A DNA stretch of 39,491 nucleotides from a virus: positions 1-39,491 of the IMG/VR virus record IMGVR_UViG_3300035698_006555; one strand, 5' to 3'. Made by a program: the position numbers and the translations under genes. The notes beneath the pieces are model-generated. The model saw only the letters and a program-made list of their open reading frames with translations. It was not told where the DNA came from and made no database searches. Positions 21,817-29,353 of this stretch are shown piece by piece. Each line of letters opens with the position of its first letter. Position 1 is the stretch's first letter.

Positions 21817-23353
21817 TCTTCAAAAGCGGGTCCGGAAAAGGATCCAGCGGATCCGGAAGGCAAGGAAGCAGGGAAGGGAAACCCTTCTGGGCTTCCTGAA
21901 GGCCGTATGGTGGAAGCCCTGGACTCTACTGGTCGGACGACACACGAAGGCGATATGTGAGCGAATAGACATCGCGATCGCCGACTATTTCAAAGGGAAG
22001 TCGACCTTCCTTCTGGTCGCGGTCCCCTTCCGTCATGGGAAGTCGGATATATCGTCGCGGGCCCTTCCCCCTTTCTTCCTGGCGAAATGCAAGGCCGCGG
22101 GCATGGATCCGGATATAATTATGTCCGGATACGGGGACACGCTGATCAAGGGCTTCAGCAAAGACGCCCAGGGGATCATCCAATCCCCGAAATTCCAGGC
22201 GATCTTCCCTGACGTCAAGCTGTCCAGATACGAACGGGCGGTCCACGAATGGAGTATCGAAGGGACGACGGGCCGCGTCTATGGTATCGCCCTGGGCGGG
22301 GGCTTGATGGGCAAGGGCGGCGATCTGATCATCTTGGACGATTATTGTAAGAACCGCGACGAAGCCCGATCGGAAACCTACAGAGAAAAGACCTGGGCCC
22401 GCTTCCAGGACCTTCTGTCCAGGCGGGCGCCGACATCCATCTTCATCATCGCGGCGACGCCCTGGCATATTGACGACGTCCGGGGCCGGATAAAGAAGGC
22501 GATGGAAGAAGACCCGGACTTCCCCCGCTTTGAGGAATTGAACTTCCCGGCGAAGAACAAGGATCCGAAGACCGGGGTCTGGGACGGATCATTCCTATTC
22601 GAAGGCCGCTTCCCGAAAGAATGGTATCGGGGGCAATACTCCGCCCAGGGGACCTTCGCCCCGGCGCTTCTGGATTGTGATCCGGTCATGGAAGGCGGGA
22701 ACCTGTTTGATATGACGCGACTGGTTTATCACGACACCCTGGACGACTTCCCGAACGCGATCGAACTGGACGACGGGACCTTCAGCCTTCGCGGGTACAA
22801 GCGCGGATGGGACCTTGCGTCGACGGAGAAACAACGGTCGAAGTCCGATCCGGACTTCACTGTCGGCGTCAAGGGCTTTGTGAAGGTCACGACCCAGGCC
22901 GTCCAGGGGGTCGAATTGCGGGCGGTCGACATATGGGTCGCCGACGTTGTATACCTTCAGGCGAAGGCGCCGAACCGGGACAAGACCATTCTGGACGCGG
23001 TCATCCGGGACGGGCGGTCGACATCACATTCGATCGAAGCCTTCGGGGCATACAAAGACGCCTATGAAACCTTCAAAAAGCTATTGCGGGGCGTCGTCCT
23101 GATCGAGAAATCCCATATGCCGGGGGACAAGGTCGCGAAGGCTTCCCCGATGGAAGAAGCGTTCAACGCGGGGCGGGTCCATGTCCTTCGGGCGCCCTGG
23201 AACGCTTTCTGGGAAAAACACTTCATGCAATTCCCCGACGGGACCCACGACGACGCGGTCGACGCGACCGCGGTCATGTTTGACGCCTTCATGAAAAACA
23301 AAGCGGGGATCGCGTCCCCTGAATTCTTCCGAATGTTAAATGGCGGACAGTGA
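21803..23353 (+). CDS. terL: Terminase large subunit
   Basis: The 516-residue product has the ATPase motor with Walker A AVPFRHGKS (73-81), Walker B LIILDD (175-180) and a coupling segment IIAATPWH, followed by an RNase H-like nuclease with Asp337 in GWDLAS and Asp483/Asp484/Asp487 in HDDAVDA. The Arg/Lys-rich N-terminus suits DNA binding. It packages phage DNA through the portal and cuts concatemers; packaging type (pac or cos) cannot be read from the sequence, though a circularly permuted assembly is compatible with headful packaging. Confidence 0.93.
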   Translation: MGLPDLQKRVRKRIQRIRKARKQGRETLLGFLKAVWWKPWTLLVGRHTKAICERIDIAIADYFKGKSTFLLVAVPFRHGKSDISSRALPPFFLAKCKAAGMDPDIIMSGYGDTLIKGFSKDAQGIIQSPKFQAIFPDVKLSRYERAVHEWSIEGTTGRVYGIALGGGLMGKGGDLIILDDYCKNRDEARSETYREKTWARFQDLLSRRAPTSIFIIAATPWHIDDVRGRIKKAMEEDPDFPRFEELNFPAKNKDPKTGVWDGSFLFEGRFPKEWYRGQYSAQGTFAPALLDCDPVMEGGNLFDMTRLVYHDTLDDFPNAIELDDGTFSLRGYKRGWDLASTEKQRSKSDPDFTVGVKGFVKVTTQAVQGVELRAVDIWVADVVYLQAKAPNRDKTILDAVIRDGRSTSHSIEAFGAYKDAYETFKKLLRGVVLIEKSHMPGDKVAKASPMEEAFNAGRVHVLRAPWNAFWEKHFMQFPDGTHDDAVDATAVMFDAFMKNKAGIASPEFFRMLNGGQ

Positions 23354-23380
23354 TCGGAAATCCTGGCCGAATACGAAAGG
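23354..23380 (+). promoter_or_regulatory. Structural-gene leader repeat, copy 2
   Basis: TCGGAAATCCTGGCC begins at the base after the terminase stop, followed by GAATAC and GAAAGG. The portal gene starts at 23387. Same layout as copies at 1951 and 34000. Confidence 0.68.
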
Positions 23381-23386
23381 ACCATC

Positions 23387-24892
23387 ATGGCCAACAAGAC
23401 CGAAGCAGACCGCCGGACAAACCGGATCCACGCGATTCTCGCCGATCGACTAACGCAAATTCAGCGGAATCTCATGGCAGACGCCGGGGGCGGGCCCTAT
23501 ATCCACGAACGACTTTCCCGCTTCCCTTCTGAATCGAAGCTGTCCTGGGAAGGATCCGTAGCGTCATCGATCGCGTCCCGGAAGGAACGGGCGTTCCTGA
23601 TCAATTACGCGGGCCGCGTCACGACAAAGATCATCCAGTATGTCTTCGCCCAGGGGGTCCAGCGCGAAGGGGTCGATGAAACATTCCGGAAAGATGCATC
23701 GAAGACAGGTCTGACAGTCGACGCCGTCATGAAGGAAGTTGCAAGGAATCAGATCGCGGGACAGTGGTCCTGGATAGGGATCGACCGCGGGACGCCTGGA
23801 ATCGATCCGGCAACTGGGCAAGCGTCGAAGCGATCGATCGCGGCCCGGAAGCAAGCGGGGGACCGGATCTTCTGGACTCATTGGCGGGCCGATGAAGTCG
23901 TCGACTGGAGCTTCAACGCGGGCGGATCCCTAAAATGGCTAATCACCCAGGTCGATGTTTATGAAAACGAAGACCCGAAGGCCGACGCCGTCACACGCCG
24001 GATGCGGACGCTATGGGAAAAAGGCGGGGGCGTCCGGATGATCATGAAGGCCGGGGAGAATACAGAAATCGACCACGAAGAAGAATTCGACTTGTCCGCG
24101 GACGTCGTCCCCTTCGTCCTTCACGGAATCCCGTCCATGGCCCCACACTGGTATGACGACATCGAAAGAATCCAGTGTGCGATGATGAATCTGGAATCCG
24201 CACACCATGAAAACCTGATCAAAGCGGTCTTCCCGCAACTGGTCATCCCTTCGTCCCTGGTCCGGGAATTGATGTCGATGTCGGACAGGTCATTCGAAGA
24301 CGCCCTGGAACTGGTCCGCGGGATTGAATTCCCGTTGATGGAACCGTCGGACGATTCAGGGATCACCCGCCTGATTATGCCGAACGCTTCTGACATGAAG
24401 GCGATCCCGGACGAACTCATGCGGCGCCGGGGCGAACTATTCGAAATTGTCGGACAGGCCCTTCGCGGGGAAGACACGAAGCAGGTCCAGTCCGCCGACT
24501 CGAAGGCCTGGGACCATCGGGACATCGAAGCGACCCTGGCCGATAATGCCGAAGCCCTGGAAGAAGTCGAAACGAAGGCTGTCGACATATCCCGGCAACT
24601 GGACAACACGTTTGACGTCTATCAACCCGCATACCCCAGACAATTCGACTTGCCAAACATGGAAGATGACTGGAAGATCCTGACGGAAATGGAGAACACG
24701 TCGAACCTTCCGGACGCGGTCCTTCGGGCGATCGCGAAGGTAAAGGTCCAGATCCTGGACAAGATCCATCACCTGGACAAAGACGCGAAGGCGAAGGCGA
24801 TGCAAGAAATCGACGATATGGACTTCGACGACCTGAAGGCAATTACAGAAGCGCCCCTTCCCCCGACTCTGAAAGAAGAACCGGAAGAATGA
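23387..24892 (+). CDS. Portal protein
   Basis: The 501-residue product follows the terminase and precedes the scaffold and capsid genes. Typical portal features include an N-terminal helical region (ASRKERAFLINYAGRVTTKI), a strand-rich wing domain with GDRIFWTHWRADEVVDW, the hinge segment PFVLHGIPSMAPHWYDDIER, a helix pair with NLESAHHENLIK, and a long C-terminal helix region. The pattern is closest to DUF4055/SPP1-type portals. It forms the dodecameric DNA gate at one capsid vertex and carries no signal peptide. Confidence 0.85.
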   Translation: MANKTEADRRTNRIHAILADRLTQIQRNLMADAGGGPYIHERLSRFPSESKLSWEGSVASSIASRKERAFLINYAGRVTTKIIQYVFAQGVQREGVDETFRKDASKTGLTVDAVMKEVARNQIAGQWSWIGIDRGTPGIDPATGQASKRSIAARKQAGDRIFWTHWRADEVVDWSFNAGGSLKWLITQVDVYENEDPKADAVTRRMRTLWEKGGGVRMIMKAGENTEIDHEEEFDLSADVVPFVLHGIPSMAPHWYDDIERIQCAMMNLESAHHENLIKAVFPQLVIPSSLVRELMSMSDRSFEDALELVRGIEFPLMEPSDDSGITRLIMPNASDMKAIPDELMRRRGELFEIVGQALRGEDTKQVQSADSKAWDHRDIEATLADNAEALEEVETKAVDISRQLDNTFDVYQPAYPRQFDLPNMEDDWKILTEMENTSNLPDAVLRAIAKVKVQILDKIHHLDKDAKAKAMQEIDDMDFDDLKAITEAPLPPTLKEEPEE

Positions 24893-24901
24893 TTTTGTCT
24901 T

Positions 24902-24932
24902 GATTTCCGGCTTTCTTTCGGAAATCATGGCC
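24902..24932 (+). promoter_or_regulatory. Hairpin carrying leader repeat, copy 5 (variant)
   Basis: GATTTCCG at 24902-24909 pairs with CGGAAATC at 24919-24926. The 3' arm is part of TCGGAAATCATGGCC (24918-24932), which differs from the other leader copies at one base. Here alone the repeat sits in a hairpin, about 95 bases before the scaffold start. Confidence 0.55.
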
Positions 24933-25026
24933 CAAATTAGACAACACGTCGACGCGACCCGACGATTTAAGGCCGCGACCGGATCGGGATCCGGAAAAGT
25001 AAAATTCTGGATAGGGAATTCACACT

Positions 25027-25722
25027 ATGAACCTGACGACCATCCTGGCGAAGATCGCCCGCGGCGAAGACTTGTCCGAAGCTGAAAAAGCCTTCATCGC
25101 GGAATATGATCATCAAGCGGCGATCGACGCGATCGCGGCAAACGCTCGTCGCAAATCGGAAGATCGCGCAACCGTCGCCGAAAAGGAACTGACGGAAGCG
25201 AACCGAAAAGCGAAAGAGATCCAGGACGCCCTGGAAGCGAAGGAACTCGAAGGCAAACCGGAACTGGAAAAGCTTCAAGCGGAAAACGAACGCCTGAAGA
25301 CCCAGATCGCCGAACGGGACACCCAGATCGAAACCCTGTCGAAAGACAAGGAAGGTCTGACCCGCGAATCGACACTGGAAACAGTCTTCCGAAAAGCCGG
25401 ACTTCAATTCGTTGACAAGGTCGATGCGGTCGCGATGACGGCCTTCTTCAAAAACGCCTTCGGGACCCTGTCCCTGGAAGATCTGGGCGACGACGCCCTG
25501 GTCGGGCCGATTGTGGAAGCGTTCAAAAGCGCGAACGAAGCGATCCTGGCAGACACTTCAGGTCATGGATCCGGGGACGAACCGAAGAATCGGATCACGT
25601 TCCAGGGGGCAAGTGTCGCGAATCCCTGGTCGAAGGACACGATGAATCTGACCTTGCAAGGACAGATCTTCAAAGAGAATCCCGCGTTAGCGGAGAAACT
25701 AAAAAAGCAAGCTGTCGGATAG
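25027..25722 (+). CDS. Capsid scaffolding protein
   Basis: The 231-residue product is highly charged and helical, with a coiled coil at about 45-115 (EKLQAENERLKTQIAERDTQ). The C-terminus NPWSKDTMNLTLQGQIFKEN followed by PALAEKLKKQ matches the end of many siphophage scaffolds. It lies directly before the major capsid gene and lacks any signal peptide. No protease gene is apparent, so scaffold removal may be by release. Confidence 0.8.
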   Translation: MNLTTILAKIARGEDLSEAEKAFIAEYDHQAAIDAIAANARRKSEDRATVAEKELTEANRKAKEIQDALEAKELEGKPELEKLQAENERLKTQIAERDTQIETLSKDKEGLTRESTLETVFRKAGLQFVDKVDAVAMTAFFKNAFGTLSLEDLGDDALVGPIVEAFKSANEAILADTSGHGSGDEPKNRITFQGASVANPWSKDTMNLTLQGQIFKENPALAEKLKKQAVG

Positions 25723-25753
25723 TCCGGCACACTGGGAAAGAAGGGGTTATATT

Positions 25754-26827
25754 ATGTTGAATATTGATGTATTGATGGGGCTATGCGGCCTTGTGGGGCT
25801 CTGGGGATGTCTGGGCGTGGTAGCGACGGCGACGAAGGTGTCCGACGTGATTCAGCCTGAGATCTGGGCGCCGTACATGATCGAACGGACCGCCGAACTG
25901 TCGTCCCTGATCGCGATGGGGATCGTCGAGTCGGATCCTGAGATTCAGCGGTTGATTCAAGAGGGCGGACGAATGATCGACCTTCCCTTCTGGACCGATC
26001 TGGACGGGGCTGAAGAGTCTATACAGGACGATTCTGATCTGACACCCGCGGCGATCGATGCGTCACAAGATCAGGCCGTCAAGCTGATCCGCGGAAAAGC
26101 CTGGGGCGTGAATGATCTTGCGAAACACTTGTCGGGATCCGATCCCGCGAAGGCGATCGCCGATCTGGTCGCGGCATGGTGGAACCGTAGGGAACAGGCA
26201 ATTCTGATCAATGTCCTGGCGGGCGTCTTTGCTGATAACGTCGCGAACGATAGCGGCGACATGGTCAAGGATATTGCGATCGAAGAAGGAACCGCGGCCC
26301 TTGCGGCGAATCTTATCAGCGGCGAAGCTGTCATCGATGCGGCCCAGACTATGGGCGACGCGAAGGACAAGCTGACAGCAATGGCGATCCATTCGGTGGT
26401 CGAAGCGCGACTGGCAAAGAATGACCTGATCGAATACGAACGCGATTCGACTGGGACGATCGTGAAGCGGACCTTCATGGGTCTTTCGCTGATCGTGAAC
26501 GACTCCTGTCCGACTGTCGACGGAACGACCGACGGCACGAAATACACGTCCTACCTTTTCGGACGCGGCGCAATCGCCCGCGGCGACAAGACACTGGACG
26601 CCGGGGAAGCGGTCGAAACGGACAGGGACGGTCTTGCTTCTGAGACATACCTGATCACCCGCCGACACCTGATCATTCATCCGCGCGGCGCCGCATGGCA
26701 GGACGCAACTGTCAGTAACACGTCCCCCAGGAATCCTTCGAACGCGAATCTGGCCGTCGAAGCGAACTGGAATCGTGTCTACGAACGAAAGAACCTTCGC
26801 CTTGCGTCCCTGATCACGAACGGCTAG
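25754..26827 (+). CDS. Major capsid protein with an N-terminal signal-like extension
   Basis: From residue 27 on, TKVSDVIQPEIWAPYMIERT and ELSSLIAMGIVES match the start of HK97-fold capsid proteins of a known phage family, with the later parts (YLITRRHLIIHPRGAAW, NLRLASLITNG-like end) also typical. Before it lies a 26-residue hydrophobic extension ending in ATA, like a signal peptide or membrane anchor, though without basic residues at the start. The ATG at 25754 is supported by AAGGGG at 25741-25746. A GTG near codon 22 would give the usual form but lacks an equally good site. The product is 357 residues. Confidence 0.88.
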   Translation: MLNIDVLMGLCGLVGLWGCLGVVATATKVSDVIQPEIWAPYMIERTAELSSLIAMGIVESDPEIQRLIQEGGRMIDLPFWTDLDGAEESIQDDSDLTPAAIDASQDQAVKLIRGKAWGVNDLAKHLSGSDPAKAIADLVAAWWNRREQAILINVLAGVFADNVANDSGDMVKDIAIEEGTAALAANLISGEAVIDAAQTMGDAKDKLTAMAIHSVVEARLAKNDLIEYERDSTGTIVKRTFMGLSLIVNDSCPTVDGTTDGTKYTSYLFGRGAIARGDKTLDAGEAVETDRDGLASETYLITRRHLIIHPRGAAWQDATVSNTSPRNPSNANLAVEANWNRVYERKNLRLASLITNG

Positions 26828-26842
26828 AACCATCCGGGGAAA

Positions 26843-26864
26843 CCCGCGGCCTACGGGTCGCGGG
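26843..26864 (+). terminator. Hairpin after the capsid gene
   Basis: CCCGCG at 26843-26848 pairs with CGCGGG at 26859-26864. It lies 16 bases after the capsid stop, with no T-tract after it. It probably stabilises the capsid mRNA end or reduces read-through. Confidence 0.5.
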
Positions 26865-26890
26865 GAGTCCTGGAACGAAAGGGGGCCCAC

Positions 26891-27256
26891 ATGGGCGACA
26901 CTAAAGACAAACTGAGCCCGCGACTCATTCAGAAGCGGAAGGCCCGGAAGCTTCAGGCCCAGGCATTCAAAGACGCGAAGGAAATGGGACTGGATACCGC
27001 CGGGATGGGATATTTTGCTGTCCAGGCGATGGTCGCCGAAGCGCAGGGGGCAATCGACCCCGCGGAAGACGTCGACGACGTCACGGTCGATCTGGACAAG
27101 CTGAAGAAGGCCGAACTGGAAAAGGTCATGACCTTCCTGGAACTGGATCTGGCAAGCGTGAAGAACAACGGCGATCGGGTCGACGCGATCCGGACGTCCG
27201 ACGCATGGCCGGAAGACGGGGACGCCCAGGCCGCGATCGTTAGCGCGATCGAATAG
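26891..27256 (+). CDS. Head protein with a SAP/HeH-like C-terminal helix pair
   Basis: The 121-residue product has a basic N-terminus (SPRLIQKRKARKLQ), a helical centre, and a C-terminal KLKKAELEKVMTFLELDLAS followed by NNGDRVDAIR. That helix-extension-helix pattern resembles SAP/HeH domains found in small capsid-adjacent phage proteins. Its place after the capsid gene suggests a head completion or DNA-contact role. No signal peptide, unlike the next two genes. Confidence 0.65.
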   Translation: MGDTKDKLSPRLIQKRKARKLQAQAFKDAKEMGLDTAGMGYFAVQAMVAEAQGAIDPAEDVDDVTVDLDKLKKAELEKVMTFLELDLASVKNNGDRVDAIRTSDAWPEDGDAQAAIVSAIE

Positions 27257-27343
27257 TCCACAACGAACACGAAAGAACTGAACCGACACGGCGGACGATT
27301 GAACAAAGCGGAAACGCAAATCACTAAAAAAGAGGTAACGAGA

Positions 27344-27766
27344 ATGAAACATCTTCGACTTCAAATTCTGGCACTCCTGGCCGTCATGGCTATCCTGGCA
27401 ACCGGGGCGCTGGCCGCGGATCCGCCCATACTCGAAGGGGCGGCGACTAATTCGGTGACTCTGGCGAATGCACTGGGGCGGGCGTATGAGCTCGAAGGAG
27501 TCTTCGTCAAGGTCCGCGGGGACACGACCACGACGAACACCCTGGCGATCGCCGTCATTAACACCCAGGACACGGACCTGACGGGAACTAATGCGACCCA
27601 GACCGCGATCACTTACACGATCAAAGAGTCGGGAAGCTATACAACCGGATATGACTGGACACCGGACGAACTGATCCGCGTTCCGACTGGGGCTTCGCTG
27701 AAGTTGACATTCACGGGGTCTTGCACAAACGACTATCTGATCTTCCGCGACGACGCGGACGACTAA
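27344..27766 (+). CDS. Secreted-looking head accessory protein, 140 residues
   Basis: The ATG at 27344 (after AGAGGTAACGAG) begins a clear signal peptide: MKHLR, a long Leu/Ala core, and ALAA before Asp26. A TTG at 27299 upstream is not needed. The mature part is Thr/Asn-rich and strand-like, ending with SLKLTFTGSC. It may decorate the capsid or act at the cell surface. Placing a signal-peptide gene directly among head genes is unusual and is repeated in the next gene. Confidence 0.78.
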   Translation: MKHLRLQILALLAVMAILATGALAADPPILEGAATNSVTLANALGRAYELEGVFVKVRGDTTTTNTLAIAVINTQDTDLTGTNATQTAITYTIKESGSYTTGYDWTPDELIRVPTGASLKLTFTGSCTNDYLIFRDDADD

Positions 27767-27780
27767 TCGCGACTTGTCTG

Positions 27781-27806
27781 GGGGCCCTGTCACACGGGCC
27801 CCTTTT
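27781..27806 (+). terminator. Rho-independent terminator
   Basis: GGGGCCC at 27781-27787 pairs with GGGCCCC at 27796-27802 across an eight-base loop and is followed by TTTT. It lies 14 bases after a stop codon. The next gene starts only 28 bases later, so the site may attenuate rather than fully stop transcription. Confidence 0.75.
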
Positions 27807-27833
27807 CAACCATTCGAAAGGGAAGGCGACAAG

Positions 27834-28544
27834 ATGAAAAGATTCTTTGTTATAGCGGCGGCGATACTGATCGCGGCCCTCACAGTCCACGCGGACGGTC
27901 TGTCCGCAATCCGGATCCAGCGGGCACTGAACGGGGTCGCACCTTCCGGATCCATATCGTCCGACGAAATCGCGACCGGGGCCGTCGGGACTTCGGAAGT
28001 CCTGGATGAAACCATCGGGCCCGACGACATGGACGACGGGGACGACGGGGCCGTCGTCGCGGCGGTCGGATATGTCGCGGAGTCTGTTGTCTTCACGAAG
28101 AGAACGACCTTTACGGCGACAAACCTTGTCCTGACGGCGACCGCCGGAAGCGACGAAGGCGAATCGACGAAGATCTTCGACCTGGACGACGGGGCGATCT
28201 TGTTACAGGTCGCGGTCGCGAATATGGAAGTCATTTCGTCCGTCGACGCGACGAATGTTTTCGTCGTATCGATCGGGACCGCCGCGGCGGCGGACGATGC
28301 AAGCTTGACAGGGACGGAAGCGAACATCATCCCTTCGACGTCGATTGACACAACCGCCGGGACCGTCATGACGAACGACTTCGACGCTATCCTTGCGGCG
28401 CCCTTCACGATCGACGGGACAGCGACCGCGGGCGACATTTACATGAATGCTGGCATCGTTGACGCCGACATGACGAACGACGTGACACTGACCTTCAGCG
28501 GGACTGTCACCCTGGACTATATCCCCGGCGTTGACAATCAATAG
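27834..28544 (+). CDS. Secreted-looking head accessory protein, 236 residues
   Basis: The start at 27834 follows AAAGGGAAGGCGAC and begins a signal peptide (MKRFFVIAAAILIAALTVHA, cleavage after residue 20). The mature protein contains SGSISSDEIATGAVGTSEVL followed by DETI, a motif style shared with fibre repeats, then Thr/Ala/Asp-rich strands and a final LTFSGTVTLDYI. It resembles a beta-sandwich head fibre or decoration protein. It has the second signal peptide among three consecutive small head genes. Confidence 0.78.
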   Translation: MKRFFVIAAAILIAALTVHADGLSAIRIQRALNGVAPSGSISSDEIATGAVGTSEVLDETIGPDDMDDGDDGAVVAAVGYVAESVVFTKRTTFTATNLVLTATAGSDEGESTKIFDLDDGAILLQVAVANMEVISSVDATNVFVVSIGTAAAADDASLTGTEANIIPSTSIDTTAGTVMTNDFDAILAAPFTIDGTATAGDIYMNAGIVDADMTNDVTLTFSGTVTLDYIPGVDNQ

Positions 28545-28567
28545 AACGATCAGGCCGGGAAAGCCTT

Positions 28568-28585
28568 CCCCCTGGTAACGGGGGG
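28568..28585 (+). terminator. Small hairpin after head accessory gene
   Basis: CCCCC at 28568-28572 and GGGGGG at 28580-28585 form a short stem with loop TGGTAAC, nested inside AGGCC (28552) and GGCCT (28596). It is the first of two hairpins in this gap. Confidence 0.45.
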
Positions 28586-28616
28586 ACGCGATCCTGGCCT
28601 TTCATTGGAAAACGGT

Positions 28617-28647
28617 CCTGGGCCCCCCGATCATTCCGGGGCCCAGG
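28617..28647 (+). terminator. Strong hairpin between head accessory genes
   Basis: CCTGGGCCCC at 28617-28626 pairs perfectly with GGGGCCCAGG at 28638-28647 around an 11-base loop. No T-tract follows. It probably limits read-through or protects the mRNA of the capsid genes. Confidence 0.6.
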
Positions 28648-28668
28648 CCAACTTCTTCAGGGGACGAT

Positions 28669-28938
28669 ATGACGAAGGTCCGAAAGTGGAAAGCCCTTGC
28701 GACCGCCGTCCTGGCAATGGGCGCTATCATCGTCGAGTTGTGTTGGAAAACTACGCCTATGACTACGGTCCAGGCATTGCCCACGGACGTATGTCGGGCA
28801 GAACAGGAAGGGTCTGAAATGGCAAAGACAGTCAAAATGAAGAAAGACACTTGCATCGTCGACGCCGCGGCGTCCGCCGCCGCCGGATATAAGAAGGCCG
28901 GATGGGAAATCGTAAAGACGACCGCCGCAAAGAACTAG
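28669..28938 (+). CDS. Small head protein with an N-terminal signal-like extension
   Basis: The C-terminal 39 residues (MAKTVKMKKDTCIVDAAASA, then YKKAGWEIV) match a small conserved protein usually encoded after the capsid gene. A preceding 50-residue region has basic residues, a hydrophobic core (about 10-24) and VQA at 34-36. If translation starts at 28669 the family member carries a signal-like N-terminus, as the capsid protein does. If it starts at the internal ATG at 28819 (after GGAAGGGTCTGAA) it is the ordinary short protein. Both may be made. Confidence 0.65.
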   Translation: MTKVRKWKALATAVLAMGAIIVELCWKTTPMTTVQALPTDVCRAEQEGSEMAKTVKMKKDTCIVDAAASAAAGYKKAGWEIVKTTAAKN

Positions 28939-28947
28939 GGGGATCCC

Positions 28948-29340
28948 ATGTCGTTTGACAAAGCCGGGGCCGATCTATACTTCGCCGCGACGAATCATCC
29001 GCGATCATCGGTCTGGACGGGGTTTTCTGAAAACAACCTTCAAAGCGCGGCGATCGCCCAGGCGGTCCGGACATGGGGCCGCGTCCTGAAGCGAGTCATG
29101 GCGGAACCTGACGACGCGACTGACGTCACGGAGTTTCCCAGGGACGACTATACGATCTTCGAACAGGCCTTGTTCGATCTGGAAAACGGAATCATCGCCG
29201 ACGGATCCATGGCGACGACGAAATTCATCGCGGGCCGGACGAAGACTGACGAAGCCCGCGAACGATCGGAAGATATGCTGGCGCCGGAAGCTATGCGATG
29301 GCAATTCCGCGGGCGCGTTATGATGACCCGCGGATGTTAA
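28948..29340 (+). CDS. Head-tail adaptor/connector protein
   Basis: The 130-residue product begins FDKAGADLYFAATNHPRSSVW and continues AAIAQAVRTWGRVLKRV and FPRDDYTIFEQALFDLENGI. This is the layout of the HK97 gp6/DnaT-like connector family, in which helices stack on the portal ring. It lies between head accessories and the MuF-like gene. The family match is by pattern. No signal peptide. Confidence 0.65.
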   Translation: MSFDKAGADLYFAATNHPRSSVWTGFSENNLQSAAIAQAVRTWGRVLKRVMAEPDDATDVTEFPRDDYTIFEQALFDLENGIIADGSMATTKFIAGRTKTDEARERSEDMLAPEAMRWQFRGRVMMTRGC

Positions 29341-29353
29341 GAAGCGGGGCCCT

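Noticed and set aside
24900-25085. Short open frame over the hairpin before the scaffold gene
   Set aside because: It has no ribosome site, overlaps the scaffold start out of phase and shows no protein-like pattern.
26063-27793. 576-codon open frame on the minus strand across the capsid gene and its neighbours
   Set aside because: It spans three well-supported + strand genes and their gaps, has Arg/Asp/Val/Pro-rich shadow composition, and no domain pattern. High GC explains the absence of stops.
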